A stretch of 64,000 nucleotides of DNA from Salipiger sp. IMCC34102 (lineage in GTDB: Bacteria; Pseudomonadota; Alphaproteobacteria; Rhodobacterales; Rhodobacteraceae): contig NZ_SELQ01000002.1 of assembly GCF_004145405.1 (NCBI RefSeq), positions 620,001-684,000 on the forward strand, given 5' to 3'. The position numbers were made by a program, and so were the translations under genes. A model generated the notes under the pieces. It searched no databases, was not told where the DNA came from, and worked only from the letters and a program-made list of their open reading frames with translations. Below, one piece after another: positions 18,305 through 29,935 of the stretch (positions within the stretch are counted from its first letter, which is position 1; each line of letters starts with the position of its first letter).

Positions 18305-19633
18305 ATGAAACTGTCCCGCGCGGATTTCCCCCAAGGCTTCCAGTTCGGGGCCGCCACCGCCGCCTACCAGATCGAAGGGCACAGGTTCGGCGGCGCGGGG
18401 CCGTGCCACTGGGACAGTTTCGCCGCCACCCCCGGCAACGTCATCCGGGCAGAGGACGGGGCGCTGGCCTGCGATCACTATCACCGGATGGAGGCAGACC
18501 TCGACCTGCTGCGCGATGCAGGCATGGATGCCTATCGCTTCTCGACCAGCTGGGCGCGTGTCCTGCCCGAAGGGCGTGGCACGCCCAACGCCGAAGGACT
18601 CGACTTCTACGACCGGCTCGTCGACGGTTGCCTCGAACGGGGTCTGAAGCCCTACCAGACGATCTATCACTGGGAACTGCCCTCGGCGCTGTCGGACCTG
18701 GGCGGCTGGACCAACCCGGACGTGGCCGACTGGCTGGCGGATTTCGCGGAAGTCATCTGCGGGCGCATCGGCGACCGGGTGCACTCCATCGCCACAATCA
18801 ACGAACCGTGGTGCGTGGCCTGGCTGTCGCATTTCATCGGTCACCACGCGCCCGGCCTGCGCGACATTCGCGCCGCGGCCCGCGCCATGCACCACGTGAA
18901 CAAGGCCCACGGCCGCACCATGACGCGCCTGCGCGATATGGGTCACGACACTTGCGGGATCGTCCTGAACTTCGAGGCGACGGCCCCCGCCAGCGACGCC
19001 GCCGCCGACATCCGCGCCGCCGCGACGCAGGACGCCATCAACAACCGCTGGTTCATCGAAGCCATCGCCAAGGGCAGCTACCCCGCCGAAGCGCTGGAGG
19101 GTCTGGAGCCGCACCTGCCCCGGGGCTGGCAGGACGACATGGCCGAGATCAGCCAGCCCATCGATTTTCTGGGCGTGAACTACTACACGCGCAACCACGT
19201 CCAGGCCGTCGAAGGCGTCCCCTGGCCCTCCTCGACGGTCGTGGACGGCCCGCGCGACAAGACCCAGATGGGATGGGAGATCTTCCCCGAGGGCCTTCAC
19301 GGCACCCTCACGCGGATGTCGCGGGACTACGTGGGCGACCTGCCGATCTTCGTCACCGAAAACGGCATGGCCTGGCCGGAAGAGCCGGACCACGCCGACG
19401 GCGTCCGCATCGATTTCATCGAACGTCACCTTCAGGCGATGCACGCCGCAATCGCTGACGGCACCAACCTGCAGGGGTTCTTCTACTGGTCGCTGCTCGA
19501 CAATTACGAATGGGCCTTCGGCTACGAAAAACGCTTCGGGCTGGTCCACGTCGACTTCGACACGCTGGAACGTACACCCAAAGCCTCCTACCATGCGCTC
19601 GCAGATGCCATCGCGCGAAAGGACGGCGCATGA
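18305..19633 (+). CDS. GH1 beta-glucosidase
   Basis: A 442-aa GH1 enzyme starting MKLSRADFPQGFQFGAATAA after GGAGCGA. TINEPW carries the acid/base Glu and VTENGM the nucleophile Glu; YWSLLDNYEWAFGYEKRFG is the conserved C-terminal substrate-binding region. It has no signal peptide, so it is cytoplasmic, cleaving imported beta-glucosides to glucose. Its stop overlaps the glucokinase start by four bases, matching a product-to-kinase flow. No sugar transporter is encoded nearby. Confidence 0.94.
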   Translation: MKLSRADFPQGFQFGAATAAYQIEGHRFGGAGPCHWDSFAATPGNVIRAEDGALACDHYHRMEADLDLLRDAGMDAYRFSTSWARVLPEGRGTPNAEGLDFYDRLVDGCLERGLKPYQTIYHWELPSALSDLGGWTNPDVADWLADFAEVICGRIGDRVHSIATINEPWCVAWLSHFIGHHAPGLRDIRAAARAMHHVNKAHGRTMTRLRDMGHDTCGIVLNFEATAPASDAAADIRAAATQDAINNRWFIEAIAKGSYPAEALEGLEPHLPRGWQDDMAEISQPIDFLGVNYYTRNHVQAVEGVPWPSSTVVDGPRDKTQMGWEIFPEGLHGTLTRMSRDYVGDLPIFVTENGMAWPEEPDHADGVRIDFIERHLQAMHAAIADGTNLQGFFYWSLLDNYEWAFGYEKRFGLVHVDFDTLERTPKASYHALADAIARKDGA

Positions 19634-20610
19634 CCGTGAAAGAGGCGAATACCTACAACCTCGTGGCCGACATCGGCGGGACCAACACGCGGATCGCGCT
19701 GGCCTCGGGCGAACGCGTGCTGCCCGCCACCGTGCGCCGCTACCGCAACGCCGATTTCGCGGGTCTGGAAAGCGTGATCCGCCGCTACATGAGCGACGAG
19801 GGCAACGTCGATCCCGCCGCCGCCTGCATCGCCGTCGCGGGCCCCGTGCGGGACGGGCGTGCGGCGATGACCAATCTCGACTGGACCATCGACACCGCGA
19901 CCCTCGCGCGCGCCACCCTGTCCGAGCGGGTGGCGATCCTGAACGATCTGCAGGCGCAGGGCCACGCGCTGGGTCACATCGCCCCCGATCACCTGCGAGA
20001 GGTGCTGAGAGGCCAGCCCGCCTCTCCCGAGGCGACCCGCCTGGTGATCGGCGTCGGCACCGGTTTCAACGCGGCCCCCGTCTTCACCACGCCGCGCGGG
20101 CGGATCGTTACCCCTTCCGAAAGCGGGCACGCCAACCTGCCGATCCGCACAGAGCAGGAGTTGCGCCTGTGCCAATATGTCTCCACCGCGCATGGTTTCC
20201 CGGCCGTCGAGGACGTGCTGTCGGGCCGCGGCCTGGAACGGGTCTATGCCTTCCTGGGGGACGAGGCGAATGATCCCCGCGACAAGACCGCTCACGACCT
20301 GATGGCGGCCCTCGAAGACGGGAGCGATCCGCGCGCGACCGATGCCGCGCGACTTTTTACCCGACTGCTGGGGACCGTCGCGGGCAACCTGTCGCTGATC
20401 CAGCTGCCGTTCGGCGGCATCTACCTCGTGGGCGGTGTGGCGCGCGCCTTCGGGCCCTACCTGTCGCAGTTCGGCTTTGCCGAGGCGTTTCGCGACAAGG
20501 GGCGGTTCGGCGGCTTCATGGGCAACTTCGCGGTTTCGATCATCGAGGACGATTATGCCGCCCTGACCGGCTGCGCCAATTTCCTGCGCGAAGGGGACGG
20601 CGCTCCCTGA
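19630..20610 (+). CDS. glk: Glucokinase
   Basis: A 326-aa ATP-dependent glucokinase of the Glk family. VADIGGTNTRIALASG is the phosphate-binding loop, LDWTIDTATL and LNDLQAQGHAL contain the glucose-binding region, and VIGVGTGFNAAPVF, ESGHANLP and YLVGGVARAF complete the fold. The start overlaps the GH1 stop (ATGA). It phosphorylates the glucose released by the neighbouring glucosidases. It is convergent with cckA, with a 211-bp gap in which I see no terminator. Confidence 0.92.
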   Translation: MTVKEANTYNLVADIGGTNTRIALASGERVLPATVRRYRNADFAGLESVIRRYMSDEGNVDPAAACIAVAGPVRDGRAAMTNLDWTIDTATLARATLSERVAILNDLQAQGHALGHIAPDHLREVLRGQPASPEATRLVIGVGTGFNAAPVFTTPRGRIVTPSESGHANLPIRTEQELRLCQYVSTAHGFPAVEDVLSGRGLERVYAFLGDEANDPRDKTAHDLMAALEDGSDPRATDAARLFTRLLGTVAGNLSLIQLPFGGIYLVGGVARAFGPYLSQFGFAEAFRDKGRFGGFMGNFAVSIIEDDYAALTGCANFLREGDGAP

Positions 20611-20821
20611 TCGAAACTTGTTGAACCGCATCCGCTACACCCGGCCAGGCGCGATCGCCTTCGACAGAACGATCAACCGAACGAACGAGAGATGCGAAAT
20701 TCGCGCCAATCGTCATGACCGGCGCGCCCACATTGGATCGCGCGTCGCTTGAGCGGTTCTTCACCCCCCTGCCCTTGTTGTCTCGACGCGCAGGGACTTG
20801 GTGCAGGCGATTTTTCTAAGT

Positions 20822-23221
20822 TCAGATCGGCGCGGCGGCGACCTTGCTGGCAAGCTGATCGTTCACCGTGTCGGTCAAGGCGTTGAGGGAGAAAGGCTTG
20901 GCCAAAAATACCGCGTTCGGAACGGGCGCCTGGCCATCGTTGAACGCATCTTCCGAATATCCCGAGACGAATACGACGGGCGTCTCGGGACGGTCCACCA
21001 GAGCCTCCCGCACCCAGGAGGGACCGTCCTTGCCCGGCATGATCACGTCCGTGACGAAGATGTCCACGACCAGATCCTTGTCGGACAGCAGTTCAAGCGC
21101 CACTTCCGCGCAATCGGCTTCAAGGACGGTGTAACCGCGCAGGCGCAGCGCGCGCGAGGCGAAGGCACGGACCGGCGCCTCGTCCTCGACCAGCAGGACC
21201 ACGCCGTCGCTTTGTTCCAGCGAGGTGTTGCGGGACTGGACGGGGGGCTGTCGGGTGTCGGCCACGGGAAGGGACTGGCTGGGAAAGAACACCTCGAACT
21301 CGGTGCCGTTGTCCGGCTCGCTATGGGCGAAGATATAGCCCCCCGATTGCTTCACGATGCCGTAGACCGTCGACAGGCCAAGGCCGGTGCCCTCCCCCGT
21401 GCGCTTGGTCGTATAGAAGGGTTCGAAAATCTTCGGCAGCCGGTCGGGCGGGATTCCGCAGCCTTCGTCCATCACGCGGATCACGACGTAATCCCCCGCC
21501 GGAACCGTGACGCGCTCTCTCTGCTCCGGCTCGGCGAGCTTCACGCTTTCCGTCTTGATGCGGATCTCTCCGCCCTGGGCCATGGCATCGCGCGCGTTGA
21601 CGACGAGGTTCATGATCACCTGTTCCAACTGACGCCGGTCGGCCTTGATCGCCGCGAGATCCATTTCATGCTCGACCGTAAGCGTGACCTTCTCGCCGAC
21701 GAGCCGGTTCAGAAGGTGTGCGAGATCGGAGAGGATGTCGCGCAGGTCGATCCGTTCGGGCTGCAGGTTCTGCTTGCGCGAAAAGGCCAGAAGCTGGCCC
21801 ACGAGGCTTGCCGCGCGGTTCGCGTTCTGGTGGATCTGGATAAGGTCCCCGTAGTCGTGATCGCCTTGGTCGTGCCGCAGCAGAAGCAGGTCGCAATGCC
21901 CCGAGATCGCCGTCAGCAGGTTGTTGAAATCATGCGCGACGCCGCCGGCGAGCTGCCCGATCGCCTGCATCTTCTGGCTTTGGACAAACTGCGCCTCCAG
22001 CGTCTTGAGTTCGGTCACGTCGTTGAGCACGGCGATCAGGTGACGCCCCTCGGGTCCCTCGGCGGTGTTCAGGGTGACCTGCACGAACGTCTCCTGCCGA
22101 CCGCCGCGGCCGCGCAGGAACTGCGAGACATGCCCACCCTTCCCGGCCAACGCTTCCTTGATCCAGTCGCCGATCGGGCGCCCCAGACCGTCCAGCACGT
22201 CCGCGACCCGCGTGTCTTCCGTCGTGTCGAGGCCGAGCAATCCCCGCGCCTCCCGGTTGGAGGCCGCGACGCGCCCCTCCTTGTCGATCTTCAGAAGCGG
22301 GACCGGAAGATCCTCGATCGCGTTCCACCCGCCGGAAAGCGGTACCGGCTGATCGGGGCCCACCGTTCCTTCGGCACCGGGCGACAGAAGAAAGATCTCC
22401 CGGCGGCCGGCGGGGCCCTGGACCACGCCCAGCACGAAGGTCCGGTCGCCGCCGGTGGTATTCAGCGTGTAGCGCTGGCCGGAAACGAGAGGTCGGTCGC
22501 CGAAAACCTCGGCCACCGTCTTCGGGCGCGCCCCCAGAAGCTTTCGGAATGCCTCGTTGAGGAACAGGATCGAATCCGACGAGCCGGCGGTCATCATCGG
22601 CAAGGTCAAATGATCGGCGGCGCGGCCGATATTGCGGCTGGTGCGCCCGATATCCTCGAGCCGCCAGAGCAGGTGAGCGGCGTCCAGGCCGACCACCGAC
22701 AAGCGGTACTGCCCCGATCGGGTGACGATGTCCTCCCGCCCCGGCTGATCCTGCTCCAACTGCTCCTGCAGGCGGACCATCACGTCCTCCGGCGCGGCGA
22801 GGATCTGGCCGAGCGCCGTTGCCAGGTGCCGGTCGGCGACCTTCCCGAAGCGTTCAAGTGCCGCGCGGTTGGCGAAACTGATCGACCCGTCCGGATCGGT
22901 GACATAGGCGATGGTGGCATCGAGGTTCAGGACCGTCTGGACCTTCACATCGACCGATCCCCCTTCGCTGGCCACGCCTAGCTTGGCGGAGGTGTCTTCG
23001 TCGCCGCGTTGAAACGTCAAAAGCGCCAGCCCTACGAGGACGCAGATCATTCCCCCCGCCAGCGCCGCCATCTGCAGCGTGCTGCCCGGAACCATCATCG
23101 CGAGCGCGCCGCAGGGAGCCGCACCGGCCAGCGCGATCCATCCGCGCATCCGATGTGAACCGGGGTCGGATCCTGTGTTTGATCCCCCCTTGCCGTCCAC
23201 GCGTACCTCGAGCGATGTCAT
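20822..23221 (-). CDS. cckA: Cell-cycle hybrid histidine kinase CckA
   Basis: A 799-aa hybrid kinase. Two membrane segments lie around residues 27-71, PAS-like domains at about 95-200 and 300-405, a HisKA domain with [11 protein letters not shown] (His430), HATPase_c ([28 protein letters not shown]) and a C-terminal receiver ([10 protein letters not shown], Asp725; Lys775 in FLAKPF). This layout and the HDFNN H-box are those of CckA, which drives CtrA phosphorylation through ChpT. A TTAA-N7-TTAA CtrA-type box lies 24 bp upstream of the start, suggesting feedback control. Confidence 0.93.
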   Translation of the reverse strand: MTSLEVRVDGKGGSNTGSDPGSHRMRGWIALAGAAPCGALAMMVPGSTLQMAALAGGMICVLVGLALLTFQRGDEDTSAKLGVASEGGSVDVKVQTVLNLDATIAYVTDPDGSISFANRAALERFGKVADRHLATALGQILAAPEDVMVRLQEQLEQDQPGREDIVTRSGQYRLSVVGLDAAHLLWRLEDIGRTSRNIGRAADHLTLPMMTAGSSDSILFLNEAFRKLLGARPKTVAEVFGDRPLVSGQRYTLNTTGGDRTFVLGVVQGPAGRREIFLLSPGAEGTVGPDQPVPLSGGWNAIEDLPVPLLKIDKEGRVAASNREARGLLGLDTTEDTRVADVLDGLGRPIGDWIKEALAGKGGHVSQFLRGRGGRQETFVQVTLNTAEGPEGRHLIAVLNDVTELKTLEAQFVQSQKMQAIGQLAGGVAHDFNNLLTAISGHCDLLLLRHDQGDHDYGDLIQIHQNANRAASLVGQLLAFSRKQNLQPERIDLRDILSDLAHLLNRLVGEKVTLTVEHEMDLAAIKADRRQLEQVIMNLVVNARDAMAQGGEIRIKTESVKLAEPEQRERVTVPAGDYVVIRVMDEGCGIPPDRLPKIFEPFYTTKRTGEGTGLGLSTVYGIVKQSGGYIFAHSEPDNGTEFEVFFPSQSLPVADTRQPPVQSRNTSLEQSDGVVLLVEDEAPVRAFASRALRLRGYTVLEADCAEVALELLSDKDLVVDIFVTDVIMPGKDGPSWVREALVDRPETPVVFVSGYSEDAFNDGQAPVPNAVFLAKPFSLNALTDTVNDQLASKVAAAPI

Positions 23222-23245
23222 CTCCCGACGGTAGCCTCGAAAAGG

Positions 23246-23260
23246 TTAAGAACTGGTTAA
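23246..23260. promoter_or_regulatory. CtrA-type box upstream of cckA
   Basis: TTAAGAACTGGTTAA is an exact TTAA-N7-TTAA, the full CtrA consensus. It sits 24 bp before the cckA start, in a region where TTAA is rare because of high GC. Confidence 0.6.
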
Positions 23261-23288
23261 TTCCGCCAGCGCGACTGTGGCCGAGGGT

Positions 23289-26020
<2,732 letters not shown>

Positions 26021-26075
26021 TCACAGGCGCGGAAAATGACTAGGGTGCGCCCAAACGACCGCAAGGACGCCTGTC

Positions 26076-28118
26076 ATGAGCACCGATCCCCTCGTCATCT
26101 TCACGCCGTCCGGCAAGCGCGGGCGCTTCGCCAAGGGCACGCCGGTGCTGACCGCGGCGCGCCAGCTTGGCGTGGACCTCGACAGCGTCTGCGGCGGTCG
26201 GGGAATCTGCTCGAAATGCCAGGTGGCGCCCTCCTACGGCGAGTTCCCGAAACACGGGGTCACGGTGCGCGAAGGCGCGCTGTCGGAGTGGAACAGCGTC
26301 GAGCAGCGCTACGACGACATCCGCGGCCTGCCCAAGGGCCGGCGGCTGGGCTGCCAGGCCACGGTGCAGGGCGACATCGTGGTCGACGTCCCCCCTGAAA
26401 GCCAGGTGCACCGCCAGGTCGTGCGCAAGGCTGCGAGCCTGCGCCAGATCGTCATGGACCCCGCCACGAAGCTCTACTTCGTGCATGTGACGGAACCCGA
26501 CATGCACGAACCCTCCGGCGATCTGGAACGGCTGGCGGTCGCCCTGAAGGACGAGTGGGGAATCGAGGATATCCACGCCCCCCTGCCCGTCCTCGCCAAG
26601 CTGCAGAAGGCCCTGCGCAAGGGCAACTGGGAGGTCACGGTCGCGGTCCACCGCGGATCGCTCGACACCCGTCACCGGATCGTCGATGTCTTCCCGGGCT
26701 TTCACGAGGCGCGGATCTTCGGCCTCGCCATCGACCTGGGCTCCACCACGATCGCCGCGCACCTATGCGATCTGCGCACCGGAGAGGTCGCCGCCAGCGC
26801 GGGCGTCATGAACCCGCAGATCCGCTTCGGCGAGGACCTGATGAGCCGCGTGAGCTACGCGATGATGAACCCCGGCGGAGAGGTCGAGATGACGGCGTCC
26901 GTCCGGGCCGCCATCGACGATCTGACCGACCAGATCGCGACCGAGGCCGGCATCGAGGCCGACCAGATCCTGGAGGCGGTCTTTGTCTGCAACCCGGTGA
27001 TGCATCACCTTCTTCTGGGCGTGGACCCGGTGGAGCTGGGCCAGGCCCCCTTCGCGCTCGCGACCTCGGACGCGATGGAGCTTCAGGCGCGCGATCTGGA
27101 CCTTACGCGCATGAACGACGCGGCGCAGGTTTTCGTCCTGCCCTGCATCGCGGGCCACGTAGGCGCGGATGCCGCCGCCGTGGCCCTGTCGGAGGAGCCG
27201 GGCAAGTCCGAGGACCTCGTGCTGATCGTGGACGTGGGCACCAACGCGGAGCTGCTTTTGGGCAACACGACCCGCGTGCTGGCCTGCTCCTCCCCCACCG
27301 GGCCCGCCTTCGAGGGGGCGCAGATCAGTTCGGGCCAGCGTGCGGCCCCCGGCGCCATTGAGCGGGTCGAGATCGACCCCGAGACCAAGGAACCGCGCTT
27401 CCGCATCATCGGCAACGAGCATTGGTCCACCGACGAAGGCTTCGGTCATCCCCGGATCACCGGCATCTGCGGCTCCGGCATCATCGAGGCGGTGGCGGAA
27501 ATGCGCATGGCTGGCATCCTAGACGACAAGGGGTTGATCGGATCGGCGGAACAGACCGGCACGCCGCGCTGCGTGGCGACCGGGCGGACCCATGCCTACG
27601 TGCTTTACGACGGCGCGCGTTTCGGCGGGCCGCTCATCACGGTGACGCAGGGCGACATCCGCGCGATCCAGCTGGCCAAGTCCGCGCTTTACGCCGGCGC
27701 GCGCCTGCTGATGGACGAGATGGGCGTCGACCGCGTGGACCGGATCACGCTCGCCGGGGCCTTTGGCGCACATATCAGTCCCAAGCACGCGATGGTGCTG
27801 GGCATGATCCCCGACGCACCGCTGGACCGCGTCCGGTCTGCCGGGAACGCGGCGGGCACGGGCGCGCGCATCGCGCTGTGCTCCGTCACCGCGCGCCGCG
27901 ATATCGCGCGGATCGTGCGGCAGATCACCAAGGTGGAAACCGCCGTCGCGCCGAAGTTCCAGGAGCATTTCGTCAACGCCAACGCGATCCCGCATGCCAC
28001 CGACAAGTTTACCGAGCTTGCGCAGATCGTGACCTTGCCCGATGTCAGCTTCAACACCGGCGGCGGCGGGTCCATGGGCGAGGACGGTCGCCGACGGCGG
28101 AGGGCGCGGGCGAAATGA
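26076..28118 (+). CDS. RamA-like corrinoid activation protein (2Fe-2S ferredoxin domain plus ASKHA domain)
   Basis: A 680-aa protein combining an N-terminal plant-type [2Fe-2S] domain (Cys39, Cys45, Cys48 and Cys93; CGGRGICSKCQV) with a C-terminal ASKHA domain (LAIDLGSTTIAAHL, LIVDVGTNAELLLGN, GICGSGIIEAVAEM, ITLAGAFGAHI). This is the RamA/corrinoid-reactivation architecture, which uses ATP and reductant to bring inactive Co(II) corrinoid back to Co(I). With the methyl-THF:corrinoid methyltransferase at 15.4 kb it suggests a split, corrinoid-dependent methyl transfer. AAGGACG precedes the ATG. The C-terminus is basic (GRRRRRARAK). Confidence 0.85.
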   Translation: MSTDPLVIFTPSGKRGRFAKGTPVLTAARQLGVDLDSVCGGRGICSKCQVAPSYGEFPKHGVTVREGALSEWNSVEQRYDDIRGLPKGRRLGCQATVQGDIVVDVPPESQVHRQVVRKAASLRQIVMDPATKLYFVHVTEPDMHEPSGDLERLAVALKDEWGIEDIHAPLPVLAKLQKALRKGNWEVTVAVHRGSLDTRHRIVDVFPGFHEARIFGLAIDLGSTTIAAHLCDLRTGEVAASAGVMNPQIRFGEDLMSRVSYAMMNPGGEVEMTASVRAAIDDLTDQIATEAGIEADQILEAVFVCNPVMHHLLLGVDPVELGQAPFALATSDAMELQARDLDLTRMNDAAQVFVLPCIAGHVGADAAAVALSEEPGKSEDLVLIVDVGTNAELLLGNTTRVLACSSPTGPAFEGAQISSGQRAAPGAIERVEIDPETKEPRFRIIGNEHWSTDEGFGHPRITGICGSGIIEAVAEMRMAGILDDKGLIGSAEQTGTPRCVATGRTHAYVLYDGARFGGPLITVTQGDIRAIQLAKSALYAGARLLMDEMGVDRVDRITLAGAFGAHISPKHAMVLGMIPDAPLDRVRSAGNAAGTGARIALCSVTARRDIARIVRQITKVETAVAPKFQEHFVNANAIPHATDKFTELAQIVTLPDVSFNTGGGGSMGEDGRRRRRARAK

Positions 28119-28240
28119 GGTACGCCAAGCGCCTGCGCGCGTGACCTCTCAGACGACCGTGCAAGGCTCGTGCGAAGTCGGCAGAGGCCTGACCGCGCGG
28201 GCTTTTTCAAGGCAGGGATAGGCCCGCAGCTTGCGGTGAG

Positions 28241-29935
28241 TCAGTCCAGCTCGCCGCGTCTTGCCGCGGCTTCGATCCGGGTGATCTCGTCCTCGGTCAG
28301 ACCGTAGACCTCGGCGGCGGTGCCTGCGGTGATGTAGCCCAGCGCCAGATCGCGGCGCACCTGTGCGGGATCGCGCTCTGCCGCCGGTCCGTAGCCACCG
28401 CCGCCCGGAAAGCCCATCAGCGCGCGCCGTCCTTCGGGCACCGCCTGGCGACCCTTGCCGCGCAACGCGGTCCCGTCGTCGAGCGCCACCACCGTGGCCC
28501 CGCCGCAAGCCCCGCCGCGACGGCCCCGCGCGGGGTGATCCACCCGGTCGAACATGGCCGAGAGCGTCATCTCGTGCCCCGCTCGCGGGCCCACGTCCAT
28601 CCACTGGCCCAGGCCGCCGCGACGGCGTCCCGCGCCGCCCGAATCGGCACGCAACTCCTTGCGCCAGATCACCACCGGGCCCGTCTGCTCGGTCGCTTCC
28701 ACCGGCATGGTCATCACGCCTGACGGAAAAGCCGTCGCGTTCATCCCGTCGAGTCCGGGCCGCGCGCCCGTCCCGCCAGAGTTGAAGACCAGCACCTCGG
28801 CACGGCGGCCCTTTGGCCCCGCGCCCGCCACGGGCCGGACCGACATCTGGAAATTGCACAGGCAACCCGCACCTTCCGCCGGGACGGTGCCGGGCAGAAG
28901 CTGGTCGAGGGCGGCGAAGATCGTGTCCGGGACCAGGTGCCCGATGACGTGGCGCAGCGCCACCGGCGCGGGGTGGACCGCGTTGACGATGGTATCCTCT
29001 GGCGCCGTGACCACGAACGGAGCGAGGCTGGCGGCATTGTTCGGGATATCCGGTGCGATGGCGCATTTGAGCGCGTAGCAGGCGTAAGCTTTGGTATAGA
29101 CCAGCGGCACGTTGATCCCCTTGGGATCGGGCGCACTGGTGCCCGTCCAGTCGCAGGTGACGCGGTCGCCTTCGAAGTCCACGGTCACCACCAGGTCCAC
29201 GGGGGCCGAGTAGCCGTCCACGCGCATCTGTCCCTTCGCCCGGCCCTGGGGCAGGGCCGCGATCCGCTCCAGCGTGGCGCGGCGCGAATTGTCGAGGATG
29301 AAGGCCGCGACGCTTTCCAGGTTCGCCAAACCGAACTCGTCCAGCATCGCGACGAGCCGCCGCTGGCCGATCTCGTTGCAGCTGGCCAGCGCAAAGAGGT
29401 CCCCGACCAGCTGGTCCGGCGCACGCACGTTGGCCCGCAGGATCTGCAAAAGCGTCCGGTCGACCTCTCCTTCGCTGGCGAAACGCATGATCGGCAGGTG
29501 CAGGCCTTCCTCGTAGACCGAATCCGCATCCGCCCCGAACCCGCGCCCGCCGATGTCGGTCACATGCGCGGTGCAGGCGAAGAACCCCACGAGCGCGCCT
29601 TGGTGGAACGTGGGCGTGCAGACGGTGATGTCATGAAGGTGCCCGGTCCCCTTCCAGGGGTCGTTGGTCAGGTAGATGTCGCCGGGGCGCATCGTCTCGA
29701 TGCCGATGTCGGCGATGAAATGCGGCACGGCGTCGGCCATGGCGTTCACGTGCCCGGGCGTGCCGGTGACCGCCTGCGCCAGCATTCGGCCACTTGCGTC
29801 GTAGACCCCAGCGGACAGGTCGCCCGCTTCCCGTACGGATGTGCTGAAGGCGGTGCGCACGAGCGCCTGGGCCTGCTCCTCGACGATCGAGATCAGGCGG
29901 TTCCACATGATCTGGTGGGCGACGGTGGTGGTCAT
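28241..29935 (-). CDS. Hydantoinase B/oxoprolinase family protein (HyuB)
   Basis: A 564-aa HyuB-type subunit. The start MTTTVAHQIMWNRLISIVEEQA overlaps the HyuA stop (ATGA). LTNDPWKGTGHLHDITVCTP and the Gly-rich FNSGGTGARPGLDG and MGFPGGGGYGP segments are family hallmarks. With HyuA it forms an ATP-dependent cyclic amide hydrolase acting on N-methylhydantoin, hydantoin or 5-oxoproline; the substrate cannot be told from sequence. It is distinct from the unrelated PxpABC oxoprolinase at 0-2.5 kb. Confidence 0.88.
   Translation of the reverse strand: MTTTVAHQIMWNRLISIVEEQAQALVRTAFSTSVREAGDLSAGVYDASGRMLAQAVTGTPGHVNAMADAVPHFIADIGIETMRPGDIYLTNDPWKGTGHLHDITVCTPTFHQGALVGFFACTAHVTDIGGRGFGADADSVYEEGLHLPIMRFASEGEVDRTLLQILRANVRAPDQLVGDLFALASCNEIGQRRLVAMLDEFGLANLESVAAFILDNSRRATLERIAALPQGRAKGQMRVDGYSAPVDLVVTVDFEGDRVTCDWTGTSAPDPKGINVPLVYTKAYACYALKCAIAPDIPNNAASLAPFVVTAPEDTIVNAVHPAPVALRHVIGHLVPDTIFAALDQLLPGTVPAEGAGCLCNFQMSVRPVAGAGPKGRRAEVLVFNSGGTGARPGLDGMNATAFPSGVMTMPVEATEQTGPVVIWRKELRADSGGAGRRRGGLGQWMDVGPRAGHEMTLSAMFDRVDHPARGRRGGACGGATVVALDDGTALRGKGRQAVPEGRRALMGFPGGGGYGPAAERDPAQVRRDLALGYITAGTAAEVYGLTEDEITRIEAAARRGELD

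Noticed and set aside
20798-22981. Plus-strand open frame of 727 codons opposite cckA
   Set aside because: Same high-GC shadow effect; cckA on the minus strand has all kinase and receiver motifs.
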